A stretch of 64,000 bases of DNA from Pelagicoccus enzymogenes (GTDB lineage: Bacteria > Verrucomicrobiota > Verrucomicrobiia > Opitutales > Opitutaceae). Positions 34,890 to 43,146 of this stretch are shown piece by piece (the stretch's first letter is position 1; the number at the start of each line of letters is the position of its first letter). The position numbers and the translations under genes were made by a program. Location of the stretch: positions 310,001-374,000 of the forward strand of contig NZ_JACYFG010000007.1 of NCBI RefSeq assembly GCF_014803405.1, given 5' to 3'. The notes under the pieces were generated by a model, which saw only the letters and a program-made list of their open reading frames with translations, was not told the DNA's origin and searched no databases.

Positions 34890-35576
34890 CTAGTTCCTGC
34901 TTTTGGGCGAAGGAAACAGCTTCCCGCTCGAGTTGGTCGGATCCAGGAATAGGATCGCTAAACAGGCGAGCGAGACGCAGACCGAGCCCCAGAAGTAGAA
35001 GGGATCGGCGAGACAGAAACTAGGCTGTATCGCGAAGGCGAATACTAGGCCAACGATGGCTCCGCCAAAGTGGGCGTCGTGTCCAATGTTGCCGACTTTC
35101 TTTCTCAGTCCCCAAAACGATCCAAGGAGGTAGATCAGCGCGAAGGCGTTGCCTGGAATGGCGATGGGGATGAATAACAGGCTTACTCCTGTTCCTGGAA
35201 CGAGGAAGATGGTGGAGAAGATGATGCCGCTGACTCCGCCAGAGGCGCCGAGAGCTGCGTACTGGTGGTGGCGGTGCAGGAAAAGGGAGAGGAGGGAGCC
35301 GCCCATTACGGAAAAGAGGTAGACCGCTACTAAGGTTTTCCATCCGTAGAGAATTTCGATAGCGCTGCCGAAGGAGTAGAAAGCGAAGAGGTTGAAGCCG
35401 GCGTGCATCCAGTCAGCGTGGATCAAGGCGCTGGCAAGGATGCGGTCCCATTGGCCGTCGACGAGGATTTCCCGTGGCTTGAAGAGGAGACGTTGCAGGA
35501 TTTCGGGTCTGGAAAAGGCAATTTGCGTGACGACGGCTGTGATGGCGCAAATGGCGATAGTGACGGGGGCGTTCAT
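34890..35576 (-). CDS. Rhomboid-family intramembrane serine protease (2)
   Basis: A 228-residue protein with six or seven membrane helices. The second-helix histidine cluster is HADWMHAGFNLFAFYSFG, the catalytic Ser lies in LGASGGVSG and the catalytic His in HDAHFGGAIVG. It is a shorter, more canonical rhomboid than the one at 32627 and the two are not close paralogues. Its stop lies 6 bases from that of the convergent thioesterase gene. Confidence 0.87.
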   Translation of the reverse strand: MNAPVTIAICAITAVVTQIAFSRPEILQRLLFKPREILVDGQWDRILASALIHADWMHAGFNLFAFYSFGSAIEILYGWKTLVAVYLFSVMGGSLLSLFLHRHHQYAALGASGGVSGIIFSTIFLVPGTGVSLLFIPIAIPGNAFALIYLLGSFWGLRKKVGNIGHDAHFGGAIVGLVFAFAIQPSFCLADPFYFWGSVCVSLACLAILFLDPTNSSGKLFPSPKSRN

Positions 35577-35591
35577 GGACGGGATGGGTGG

Positions 35592-36233
35592 CTAAATCTT
35601 GATTGTCGGACCTAGGAATTTGGGATTTCGTTTAAGTATCCAAACATCGATGACGGATTTTATGCGAGCAAGCTCTTCCCGGAGGAGTGTTTTGGTTGAA
35701 TGGGCGACAGAAACGTCCGCGGCGTTGAGTCCGTAAGCTTCGAAGCCTTTGCTGCGAGCGATGTACACGGCTCGCTTGTTGTGGAACTCTTGGGATACGA
35801 CGATGAACTGGGTTTGCCCGAAGACTTCGCGAGCGCGAATCATGGAGTCGAGTGTACTGAAGCCGGCGTAGTCGCAAACAATGTCTGCCTCGGGCACTCC
35901 GTTTTTTATGAGTGCATCTTTCATGTCGGCAGGTTCGTTGTAGTGGGTTCGTGAGTTGTCTCCGCTGACAATGAGCTTGCGCACGCGGCTCGAGTGGTAG
36001 AGCTCAGCTGCTTTCTTTATCCTGTTTTGGAAGAATGCGTTGGCCCGGCCGTCGGACAAGGTGCTCGAACAGCCGAGCACGACGGCAGTTTCGCAAAAGG
36101 GAAGTTTGGCGAGTTCGTTGTATACATGGCCATGCGCCTTTCGCTCGATCATGGCCCGGGCGACCAAGGTCGAGGCGATGCCAGCTAGGAGTAGGCTGGA
36201 GCTTAGGAGTGCGAACTTTTTGAGACGGGTCAC
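35592..36233 (-). CDS. SanA/YdcF-like DUF218 membrane protein
   Basis: A 213-residue protein with one N-terminal membrane helix (about 5-25) and a DUF218 domain: AVVLGCSSTLSDGRANAFF, RKLIVSGDNS and FIVVSQEFHNKRAVYIA. The family includes SanA and ElyC, which affect envelope integrity and peptidoglycan precursor handling at the inner membrane. I chose the GTG at 36231-36233, just before the helix; the longer open frame to 36494 would overlap the divergent lipoprotein gene and has no family features. Confidence 0.78.
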   Translation of the reverse strand: MTRLKKFALLSSSLLLAGIASTLVARAMIERKAHGHVYNELAKLPFCETAVVLGCSSTLSDGRANAFFQNRIKKAAELYHSSRVRKLIVSGDNSRTHYNEPADMKDALIKNGVPEADIVCDYAGFSTLDSMIRAREVFGQTQFIVVSQEFHNKRAVYIARSKGFEAYGLNAADVSVAHSTKTLLREELARIKSVIDVWILKRNPKFLGPTIKI

Positions 36234-36308
36234 GGCGTTTAGTTTGATTGGTAGGGATGCAAAACTCTTCGCTTGCCTAGACGCCGTGTCGAAGAGGATA
36301 GTTCCAGC

Positions 36309-36797
36309 ATGTTGAAATCCGCGACCATTCCCTTGCTGCTCGTTTTTTTGGCGATGGTCGGGTGTCAGACTACGGGAATGGATTCGGCTGCCTATACGCG
36401 AGCCCGTTTCTTTCTCGAGTCGGTGTCGAGCGAGGGCTACGGCGCGGCGGTTGCCTTGCCGGTGAGCGGAATTCACATACCGTTGCAAGGCCAAGCGATC
36501 GTCTCGGAGTACGACTACCTGGCAGTGGATGTGGTGGATGTGGATTTGGGGCGCTGCTTGGTATTTACCTTGAAACCGGCAGCGGCCCGTGAGTTTTATC
36601 AGATCTCTGTTGGCAACCAGGGGAAGCGCTTGGTGCTGATAGTGAATGGGGAACCGTTGGGGGTGCGTCTGATTGACGGACCGATCGCGGATGGACGAAT
36701 TTTCGTGTTCCTGGAGGTTAGCGACAGCAACCTCATGGAGTTAGCGAGGAAACTGAAGGAAACTAATTTTGACATTCAAAAAAAGCTTAAGCGCTAG
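36309..36797 (+). CDS. Lipoprotein with SecD P1-like fold
   Basis: A 162-residue lipoprotein from MLKSATIPLLL with lipobox LAMVGC (Cys19). The second half, with REFYQISVGNQGKRLVLIVN, then GPIADGRIFVFLEV, looks like the head of the SecD first periplasmic domain (the family's (T/S)..N.GK.LAIV.DG, P.I...I..G). No membrane domain is attached. A role with the Sec machinery or as a stand-alone P1-like module is inference only. Its 3' end overlaps the next gene by 29 bases. Confidence 0.65.
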   Translation: MLKSATIPLLLVFLAMVGCQTTGMDSAAYTRARFFLESVSSEGYGAAVALPVSGIHIPLQGQAIVSEYDYLAVDVVDVDLGRCLVFTLKPAAAREFYQISVGNQGKRLVLIVNGEPLGVRLIDGPIADGRIFVFLEVSDSNLMELARKLKETNFDIQKKLKR

Positions 36798-37800
36798 GGC
36801 GCTTCTTTTCTTCTTTGTATTTGCTTGTTGGGGACAGGCGCAGGAGGCGCTTCGATTGGGTCCTCACTTTTGGCCCACGCCAAATCCTGCTTTTTTGCAG
36901 CATGGAAAGATGGAAGGCGTTTTGCAGCCGACGGTTTCCGGTCGGATCACGTCCGGCTTGTTCGGGTGCGTGCGCAATGGGGGGCACCGATTCCATGAGG
37001 GCTTGGACTTGCGGTCGATCGCGCGGGATCGTCGCAACGAGGCCACGGATCCCATCTTTTCCTTCGACGAGGGCATTGTGCGCTACGTGAACGAGGTGGC
37101 GGGCAACAGTAGCTATGGCCGTTACGTGGTCATCGAGCACCCGCAGATCGCTCCGGGCTTCGTTAGTCTCTATGCTCACCTGAGCACGGTGGACGATGGG
37201 ATCGAAGCGGGTGTATCCGTTAGAGGGGGACAACGCATCGCCGTGATGGGGCGCAGCGCGGGCGGCTACTCCATCCCTCGCAGCCGGGCGCACTTGCACT
37301 TCGAGCTCGGTTTTTGGCTCGGTCCAGATTTTCAGAAGTGGTACGACCAGCAACCCTACGACTCGGAAAACGAGCATGGTTCCTTCAATGGCATGAACAT
37401 CGTCGGAGTCGACGCTTGGGCCTTGTGCGGAGCGTTGCGGCGTGGCGAGGCGTCGGATGCCTGGGAATACCTGATGAGCGAGCAAATCGCGGTCGAAGCT
37501 TTCGTGCGAGATACTGCGATTCCCGATTTGCTGAAGGTGAATCCGAATTTGATGCACAATGATGTCATCCCGCCGGATCACGCGGGTTGGCGAGTGGAGC
37601 TCACTTGGTACGGCTTGCCTACGCGTTTCAAGGCTCTGACTGCGGCCCAGATGGAGGGCTATGAGCGTTGGTTGACGGTACATGCCCTGCGTCCGGACTT
37701 GATCGAGGGAAACCTTTGTCTGGACTTGGCGGAGGAGAACGCCTTTGGCGGCGCTGGCTCGAAGCTCAACAGCTTGATGAAGCGGATGTTCGTAAAGTGA
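36769..37800 (+). CDS. Secreted M23-family (LytM) peptidase
   Basis: A 343-residue protein starting at TTG, with AAGGA upstream and a signal peptide (about 1-24). The M23 domain (about 55-190) shows HRFHEGLDL with the metal His and Asp, then YGRYVVIEH, LYAHLS and the catalytic HLHFELGF. These enzymes cut peptide cross-links in peptidoglycan or serve as activators of such enzymes when metal ligands are missing; here the ligands are present. The C-terminal 150 residues carry no domain I recognise. It overlaps the lipoprotein gene, so the two are coupled. Confidence 0.87.
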   Translation: MTFKKSLSARALLFFFVFACWGQAQEALRLGPHFWPTPNPAFLQHGKMEGVLQPTVSGRITSGLFGCVRNGGHRFHEGLDLRSIARDRRNEATDPIFSFDEGIVRYVNEVAGNSSYGRYVVIEHPQIAPGFVSLYAHLSTVDDGIEAGVSVRGGQRIAVMGRSAGGYSIPRSRAHLHFELGFWLGPDFQKWYDQQPYDSENEHGSFNGMNIVGVDAWALCGALRRGEASDAWEYLMSEQIAVEAFVRDTAIPDLLKVNPNLMHNDVIPPDHAGWRVELTWYGLPTRFKALTAAQMEGYERWLTVHALRPDLIEGNLCLDLAEENAFGGAGSKLNSLMKRMFVK

Positions 37801-37884
37801 GTGGGAATGGGGGGCGAAGCCGGTAGGGCCGGGGCAGTACCCGGTTGTCGGATCGCTAGCATCCTTCAATGGGCGAATACGGCC

Positions 37885-37919
37885 AAAAAAAACGCCGTCC
37901 CGTTGCCGGCACGACGTTT
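37885..37919 (-). terminator. Rho-independent terminator of the small basic protein gene
   Basis: On the minus strand AAACGTCGT and ACGGCGTTT pair with one mismatch around a loop of 12 bases, followed by a run of T (37885-37892 read as A on the plus strand). It lies just past the stop codon. Confidence 0.7.
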
Positions 37920-37940
37920 AGTAAAGTGTTTTCGAGAAGC

Positions 37941-38096
37941 TTAGGCTTCGGGCTTGGTCTTCTTGAGGCCGGAAACGCGGTCGCCGTCTTTCCACTCGCC
38001 GCGCTTCTTCAGAAGCTCTACGCGCTCGAAGCGCTTGAGTACGTTTCTCTTGGCGCCGGTAGCGGCGTTGGACTTGTAGCTAGGATGCTGTGACAT
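37941..38096 (-). CDS. Small basic protein of the Verrucomicrobiota/Chlamydiae/Planctomycetes family
   Basis: A 51-residue gene, in the minus strand from the ATG at 38094-38096. The product begins MSQHPSYKSN, with the core AKRNVLKRFERVELLKKRG and the end TKPEA. I recognise it as the short basic protein conserved in Verrucomicrobiota, Chlamydiae and Planctomycetes; its role is unknown to me, though its size and charge suggest binding to RNA or the ribosome. A terminator follows at 37885, and CutA is the next gene upstream on the same strand. Confidence 0.85.
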   Translation of the reverse strand: MSQHPSYKSNAATGAKRNVLKRFERVELLKKRGEWKDGDRVSGLKKTKPEA

Positions 38097-38114
38097 GGTC
38101 GAAAATGGTTCCGG

Positions 38115-38456
38115 TTAAATGAAGCCGCGGAGGTTGCAGACTTCATTCGCCCATTTCAAGTACTTTTCTGAAACTTTTTCCGCTCTGCAGCAGACCCACT
38201 TCGGCGTGTCGTAAGGATGCCTGTCGGCCACGAAGGTTTCCAGCTTTGGCAAGGCGGATTCCAGGGCGAAGAGCACGATTCGGATTTCTTCCTCCTTTTC
38301 GACCTTGTCCTTCCAGCGGTAGACGGAGGTGATGGGGGAGTCGATTTGCACGCAGGCGGCGAGGCGGCTCTTGACGATGTCTTCGGCGAGCGACTCGGCC
38401 TCCGGAATTCGCGACACGGTGGTGTAGCACACGAATAGATTGTCGGATTTGGGCAT
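38115..38456 (-). CDS. cutA: CutA1 divalent-ion tolerance protein
   Basis: A 113-residue CutA1 protein: VCYTTVSRIPEAESLAEDIV at the start, RLAACVQIDSPITSVYRW and a terminal YLKWANEV. These proteins form very stable trimers of the ferredoxin-like fold; the link with copper tolerance is known mainly from E. coli genetics. The gene is just upstream of the small basic protein gene on the same strand (18 bases), so the two may share a transcript. Confidence 0.92.
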   Translation of the reverse strand: MPKSDNLFVCYTTVSRIPEAESLAEDIVKSRLAACVQIDSPITSVYRWKDKVEKEEEIRIVLFALESALPKLETFVADRHPYDTPKWVCCRAEKVSEKYLKWANEVCNLRGFI

Positions 38457-38530
38457 GGTAACAGTGATGCTTGCTTGGGATTCCTAGGGTTCCGCGACAA
38501 AATGCGGAAGCGAAAAGCCGGAATAAGCAC

Positions 38531-38558
38531 TTGACCCACCTTGGCAGCAAGGTAAAAG
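38531..38558 (+). promoter_or_regulatory. Candidate sigma-70 promoter of rpoZ-smpB
   Basis: TTGACC at 38531-38536, a 16-base spacer and TAAAAG at 38553-38558, about 30 bases before the rpoZ start. The -35 is good and the -10 poor. Confidence 0.4.
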
Positions 38559-38586
38559 GGCGGATTCCATTAATTAGGAGGCAGCT

Positions 38587-38784
38587 TTGAGAGAAGATTA
38601 TATTAAAGAAGCACGCAAGGTCATCAAAGACCCGAACATCTTGATTAACGTGGTTTCCCGCCGCGTTAAGCAGCTACGCCATGGCAACCGCCCGCTGGTC
38701 GAATCGCTTGAGAAGCTGAATCCCGAGGATATCGCTCTCCGCGAGATCATCGAGGGCAAGATCAGCTACGAGCTCGCCGAGTAG
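38587..38784 (+). CDS. rpoZ: RNA polymerase omega subunit
   Basis: A 65-residue omega-like protein, starting at TTG with a strong AGGAGG seven bases before it. It has the omega helix pattern NVVSRRVKQLRHGNRPL and the C-terminal IALREIIEGKISYELAE. Omega helps fold and assemble the beta' subunit. The family call rests on these patterns and length; smpB follows about 110 bases on. Confidence 0.8.
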   Translation: MREDYIKEARKVIKDPNILINVVSRRVKQLRHGNRPLVESLEKLNPEDIALREIIEGKISYELAE

Positions 38785-38891
38785 TTGGCGCTCGCGGCGG
38801 GTGTGCAGGCGCTTTCCGATCACTTTGACAGAGCGCGGTAGACATTGTCCGCCGCGCCCTTTTTATACCCAAATCACGAGAGGAACCTGAA

Positions 38892-39380
38892 ATGGCAGGC
38901 AAGAACAGAAAAGGCCGCAAGGGATCGGCCCCGCAGGATATCCGCAACTCCAAGGTGCGACGCGACTACGAGGTTGGCGACACTTACGAGGCGGGCATCG
39001 TTTTGACGGGTACGGAGGTCAAATCCATCCGCGCCGGCAAGGCCCAGATTTCCGATGGCTTCTGCCGCTTCGAAAAGGGCGAGTTCTTCATCTACGGGAT
39101 CCATATCGACGAGTATGCCTTCGGGAACATCAACAACCACGTGGTGCGTCGCGAGCGGAAGCTGCTGCTCAAGAAGTCCGAGCTGAAGAAGATTGAGCGG
39201 GCCTTGGAGGCGGGTGGCAAGTCGGCGATACCGACCCGCATGTACTTCAAGGAAGCGCTCATCAAGGTCGAGATCGGCATCTGCACGGGCAAAAAGCTCT
39301 TTGACAAGCGTGAGGACCTGAAGAAGAAAGCGCAAATGCTAGACATCGATCGTACGATGAAGGCGTTTCGCGTGCGCTAG
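38892..39380 (+). CDS. smpB: SsrA-binding protein SmpB
   Basis: A 162-residue SmpB with a basic N-terminal tail, the OB-fold core (DYEVGDTYEAGIVLTGTEVK, GFCRFEKGEFFIYG) and the C-terminal KRED/KKKAQMLDIDRTMK helix. It delivers tmRNA to stalled ribosomes for trans-translation. No tmRNA gene is visible in the window. GAGAGGAACC lies before the ATG. Confidence 0.93.
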   Translation: MAGKNRKGRKGSAPQDIRNSKVRRDYEVGDTYEAGIVLTGTEVKSIRAGKAQISDGFCRFEKGEFFIYGIHIDEYAFGNINNHVVRRERKLLLKKSELKKIERALEAGGKSAIPTRMYFKEALIKVEIGICTGKKLFDKREDLKKKAQMLDIDRTMKAFRVR

Positions 39381-39419
39381 CTTCCCGTTTTTAGTCTCAT
39401 CTTTTTTCATCCATTTCGC

Positions 39420-40334
39420 ATGTCATCCCTCTCGCGCGTCGTCTGCAAAGTTCCCGGAAGCACATCCAACTGTGGTTCGGGCTTCGATACATTGGGAATG
39501 GCGGTGGCTCTTTTCAACGAAGTCGCGGTGGAGCGAGCGGATCGCGACGGCGACGACAGCTTCGGTCCGGACATCTATCCGCTCAGCGAGATGGCTCGCG
39601 AGACGGTGGCCCGCTTTTTCGAGGAAAGCGGCGTAGCTCCGTTCGAAGTTAGAATTCGGATACGAGGCGACGTCCCGCAAGCTCGCGGTCTCGGTTCCAG
39701 CGTAACTGTGCGTGGTGGGATTTTGGGCGGTCTTTCGAAGCTTTCGGGCGCGGACTGGGGAAAGGACAAGCTGGTCGAGGTGATCACGGAATTGGAGGGG
39801 CATCCGGACAACGCAAGCGCCTCCATCTTGGGCGGATTTACGGTTTCCCGCTTTCTCGACAGCCCCGCCAAGGTTGAGTCGGTCAACAAGATCGAAGTGA
39901 GCGAGGCCCTGCGCCTGGTAGTGGTTTCGCCGGAGTTCGAGGTCCTGACTTCAGCGTCGAGAGGCGTGCTGCCGCAATCGCTTGATTTCGCCTCGGTGGT
40001 ATCGAGCATCAACAGCGTTTCCTGTGTCGTGGGCGCCTTGGCTTCGGGAAATTACGCGGAGCTGGCAAATGCGGTTCATGACAGCGTGCACGAGCCCTAC
40101 CGACTCAAAAACATCCCCGGCGCAGCGGCGGCGATCGCGGCTGGTATCGAAGCGGGAGCCTACACCGGATGGTTGAGCGGAAGTGGCTCGAGTGTTTTGT
40201 GCGCCTGTGCGGCGGAAAGGGCCGAGGCGGTGATGGCAGCCATGCGGGAGAAGTTCAGCGAAGCGGGACTTGATAGCGTCGGGCGGGACTTGAGCGCCGA
40301 AAACACGGGTCTGCAAATTTCATCCAGTGAGTAA
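39420..40334 (+). CDS. thrB: Homoserine kinase (GHMP family)
   Basis: A 304-residue GHMP kinase. The N-terminal VVCKVPGSTSNCGSGFDTLGMAV and the ATP loop PQARGLGSSVTVRGG match ThrB; EGHPDNASASILGGF and a C-terminal WLSGSGSSV motif are also present. It phosphorylates homoserine in threonine biosynthesis. It overlaps the trmL gene by 8 bases. Confidence 0.9.
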   Translation: MSSLSRVVCKVPGSTSNCGSGFDTLGMAVALFNEVAVERADRDGDDSFGPDIYPLSEMARETVARFFEESGVAPFEVRIRIRGDVPQARGLGSSVTVRGGILGGLSKLSGADWGKDKLVEVITELEGHPDNASASILGGFTVSRFLDSPAKVESVNKIEVSEALRLVVVSPEFEVLTSASRGVLPQSLDFASVVSSINSVSCVVGALASGNYAELANAVHDSVHEPYRLKNIPGAAAAIAAGIEAGAYTGWLSGSGSSVLCACAAERAEAVMAAMREKFSEAGLDSVGRDLSAENTGLQISSSE

Positions 40335-40803
40335 ACCGCTGCTTCACGTTATCTTGTTCCAGCCGGAGATTCCCCAAAACACGGGGAATATCGGACGCAC
40401 TTGCGCCATCACGGAATCGCGCTTGCATTTGATTCATCCCTTGGGGTTTGCGATCAAGGACAAGCACTTGAAGCGATCCGGAATGGACTATTGGAAGTCG
40501 CTCGACGTGCATCACCATGAAAATTGGGAGGCTTTCAAGGCGAGCGAGGTCGGGCCCAAGCGGTTGTTTTTGTTTACGACCAAGTCGAGTCAGCCGTATT
40601 GGGATATTCAATACGAAGACGGAGATGGTTTGCTGTTTGGCAACGAAGGCTATGGCGCTCCTGACTGGTTGCACGAGGAGATCGGCGAAGACCGTCGCCT
40701 GAAGATTCCGCACTACAACGATAGCTTGCGTTCCTTGAACTTGGCTACTTCTGCAGGGGTAGCCGTTTTCGAGGTGATGAGGCAGTTGCGAGGCAATCCT
40801 TAG
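40327..40803 (+). CDS. trmL: tRNA (cytidine/uridine-34-2'-O)-methyltransferase, SPOUT family
   Basis: A 158-residue TrmL, starting at GTG and overlapping thrB by 8 bases. Motifs HVILFQPEIPQNTGNIGRTC, LHLIHPLG, LLFGNEGYGAP and the knot-forming IPHYNDSLRSLNLATSAGV are all clear. It methylates the wobble nucleotide of leucine tRNAs. Confidence 0.92.
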   Translation: MSKPLLHVILFQPEIPQNTGNIGRTCAITESRLHLIHPLGFAIKDKHLKRSGMDYWKSLDVHHHENWEAFKASEVGPKRLFLFTTKSSQPYWDIQYEDGDGLLFGNEGYGAPDWLHEEIGEDRRLKIPHYNDSLRSLNLATSAGVAVFEVMRQLRGNP

Positions 40804-40805
40804 CG

Positions 40806-41759
40806 ATGAGCTCTGCGAAGGTCCTGATTCTTATGACCTCGCCGCTCGACAAGATCGTTCATGCCTTAAGAGTCGTCGAGTCCATCAAGCGCCAGCAGCC
40901 GGAGCTTGAGTTTACCTGGGTGGTGCGACGCTTCTACGAGCCCTTGGTGGCCTCTTTCGGGTTCGTGGACCGAACAATCGTGTTCCGGCGCAGCGAAGCG
41001 TTGACGAGCTTTGCGGGTCTGCTTCGGGAGATCCGCCGCGAACGCTATGATTATGTGCTGGATTTCGAGGGTTACGCGCGGACGGGGGCGATGTGCTTTT
41101 TTGCCCGGGGCGGCCGCAAGATCGGTCTGCGCTCGGCTCGGGAGGGAGCGAGCATTTGTTACGGGGAAGTGGTTTCGAAGTCGGCGGACGATAAACGTCA
41201 CTTGCTGGAGCGTTTCCTCGATTTTGGCTCCATTTTCGGATTCAGGCCGGAGTTGCGCGAGCGGCTTCCTTTGGTTTCTCCAGCCTTGCTGCCGGCCTGC
41301 GTCGAGGAATTGCTGGCGGGCGGTCGCAAGCTGGTTTGCCTTTTTCCGGGGCGATTCAAGGCGGAGCGGTCGTGGCGGGGAATGGAAGAGCTGGCTTCGC
41401 GCCTTGTGGAGCTTCGCAGTGATGTGGAGGTTATCTTTTTGGGAATGGTGCCGTTTGTATTGGAAGGTCCACTACCAGAGCGAGCTCATGACTGGCAGGG
41501 GAAGTTCACTTGGGGCGAGCTGTGCTCGATTGTTGCTGAAGCGGAGTTGGTCGTCTCGAACGACAATGGACTCGGTCATTTGGGCGGGGCTCTGGGAACG
41601 GCAAACTTGACGCTCTACACGTTCGTCTCGCCGGAGGTGAGGGGCGTGTTTCCCGTCGATGCGGAAAACAACGCGGCGCTGCGAGTTCCTCGAGGTCAGG
41701 TGAGCTTGCTGGCGGTTGACCAGGTTCTCGAGGCATCGGAAAAGCTGTTGGCTCTCTGA
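40806..41759 (+). CDS. Glycosyltransferase family 9 (heptosyltransferase-like)
   Basis: A 317-residue GT9 enzyme of the two-Rossmann type. Seen: YDYVLDFEGYARTGAM in the N-terminal half, LFPGRFKAERSW and VVSNDNGLGHLGGALGT in the C-terminal half, where the nucleotide sugar binds. Family members transfer ADP-heptose in LPS inner-core synthesis. It begins 2 bases after the trmL stop, so the three genes from thrB form one operon. Substrate is not proven. Confidence 0.82.
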   Translation: MSSAKVLILMTSPLDKIVHALRVVESIKRQQPELEFTWVVRRFYEPLVASFGFVDRTIVFRRSEALTSFAGLLREIRRERYDYVLDFEGYARTGAMCFFARGGRKIGLRSAREGASICYGEVVSKSADDKRHLLERFLDFGSIFGFRPELRERLPLVSPALLPACVEELLAGGRKLVCLFPGRFKAERSWRGMEELASRLVELRSDVEVIFLGMVPFVLEGPLPERAHDWQGKFTWGELCSIVAEAELVVSNDNGLGHLGGALGTANLTLYTFVSPEVRGVFPVDAENNAALRVPRGQVSLLAVDQVLEASEKLLAL

Positions 41760-41856
41760 GCTGGCTTGACTCTGCGGACAGGGCGCCGATAAGGCGTGGT
41801 CTCGTTTTTCGAATTGATAAGCCTTTCGGAAAGCGAAGCTCTTAGCCCTATCGAAG

Positions 41857-43128
41857 ATGATCGATCCGAAATTCCTCAGAGAAAACCCAGACGCAGTTCG
41901 CGCGGGTATCGCAAAGAAGCACATCAAGTGCGACCTCGACGCTATCCTCGCTCTCGACGAGAAGCGACGCGCTCTCATCGCCGATGCGGAGTCGCTGCGG
42001 GCCAAGCAGAAGTCCGCTAACAACGAGATGGCTCAGCTGCCCAAGGGGAGTCCGGAATTCATTGCCAAGGTTCAGGAAATGAAGGCGGTCTCTGCGGAGG
42101 TAAAGGCCGCGGACGCGGAGCTCAGCGCCATAGAGGCTGAGTGGAACGAGGCGGTTCTCAACATCCCGAACCTGCCTGACGAAAGCGTACCGGAGGGGCG
42201 TGACGAGTCGGAGAATGTGGTCGTGCGCGAGCACGGTGAAGTGCCGGCTGATGCGGATTATCAGCAGGCTCACTACGACATCGAGTGGATCGAGCAGATC
42301 CTCGACCTGCGTCGCGGGGCGAAGGTGAGCGGCGCGGGTTTCCCGTTTTTCGTGGGGGATGGCGCGAAGTTGGCTCGCGGCCTGATTAACTTCTTCCTCA
42401 ACGAAGCCGACGAGGCAGGCTTCCAGGAAATTGGCGTTCCTTTCTTGGTGAATGCAGACAGCGCTACGGCCACGGGCCAGTTGCCGGACAAGGAAGGGCA
42501 AATGTATCAGACGGTCGAGGATGGGCTCTATGCGATCCCGACTGCTGAAGTTCCGCTGACTAATTTTTTCCGCGACGAGATCATCGAAGAGGCAGACTTG
42601 CCCATTTACCGTTGCGGCCACTCCGCCTGTTTTCGTCGCGAGGCCGGAAGCCACGGCAAGGAGGTGCGGGGGCTCAATCGCGTTCACCAATTCGACAAGG
42701 TGGAGCTCTTGAAGTGGGTGAAGCCGGAGACGAGCATGGACGAGCTGGAGTCGCTGCGCGCCTATGCGGAGAGCCTGCTAGTAAAGCTAGGCTTGCCGTT
42801 CCGCACGCTGCTGATGTGTGGAGGCGACATGGGGTTCACCAACTGCAAGCAGTACGACCTCGAGGTGTATGCAGCAGGTCAGAAGCGTTGGCTGGAGGTT
42901 TCTAGCTGCAGCAATTTCGGTTCCTTCCAGGCGCGTCGCGCCAAGATACGCTACCGTAACGGTGAAACCGGAAAGCCGGAGATTTTGCATACGCTCAACG
43001 GTTCTGGGCTCGCGGTGCCGCGCGTTTTCGTTGCGATCATCGAGAACGGTTTGCAGGAGGATGGTCGTATCCGTTTGCCGGATGCGCTCGTTCCCTACGT
43101 GGGCAAGCAGTTTATCGAAAAGCTTTAA
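41857..43128 (+). CDS. serS: Seryl-tRNA synthetase
   Basis: A 423-residue class II synthetase of standard length. The N-terminal antiparallel coiled coil (about 25-100) grips the tRNA(Ser) long arm. The catalytic core has motif 2 (YRCGHSACFRREAGSHG) and motif 3 with the GSGLAVPRVFVAIIEN sequence; LEVSSCSNFGSFQARR is also typical. It charges serine onto tRNA and is essential. It leads the serS-tilS pair. Confidence 0.96.
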   Translation: MIDPKFLRENPDAVRAGIAKKHIKCDLDAILALDEKRRALIADAESLRAKQKSANNEMAQLPKGSPEFIAKVQEMKAVSAEVKAADAELSAIEAEWNEAVLNIPNLPDESVPEGRDESENVVVREHGEVPADADYQQAHYDIEWIEQILDLRRGAKVSGAGFPFFVGDGAKLARGLINFFLNEADEAGFQEIGVPFLVNADSATATGQLPDKEGQMYQTVEDGLYAIPTAEVPLTNFFRDEIIEEADLPIYRCGHSACFRREAGSHGKEVRGLNRVHQFDKVELLKWVKPETSMDELESLRAYAESLLVKLGLPFRTLLMCGGDMGFTNCKQYDLEVYAAGQKRWLEVSSCSNFGSFQARRAKIRYRNGETGKPEILHTLNGSGLAVPRVFVAIIENGLQEDGRIRLPDALVPYVGKQFIEKL

Positions 43129-43146
43129 GCGGGAAGGCGAAGCGTA

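Noticed and set aside
36787-37869. 360-codon minus-strand frame opposite the M23 peptidase
   Set aside because: The plus-strand frame has a signal peptide and all M23 metal ligands; the shadow has none.
37869-38093. 74-codon plus-strand frame
   Set aside because: It lies opposite the small basic protein, which matches a known family and has a terminator.
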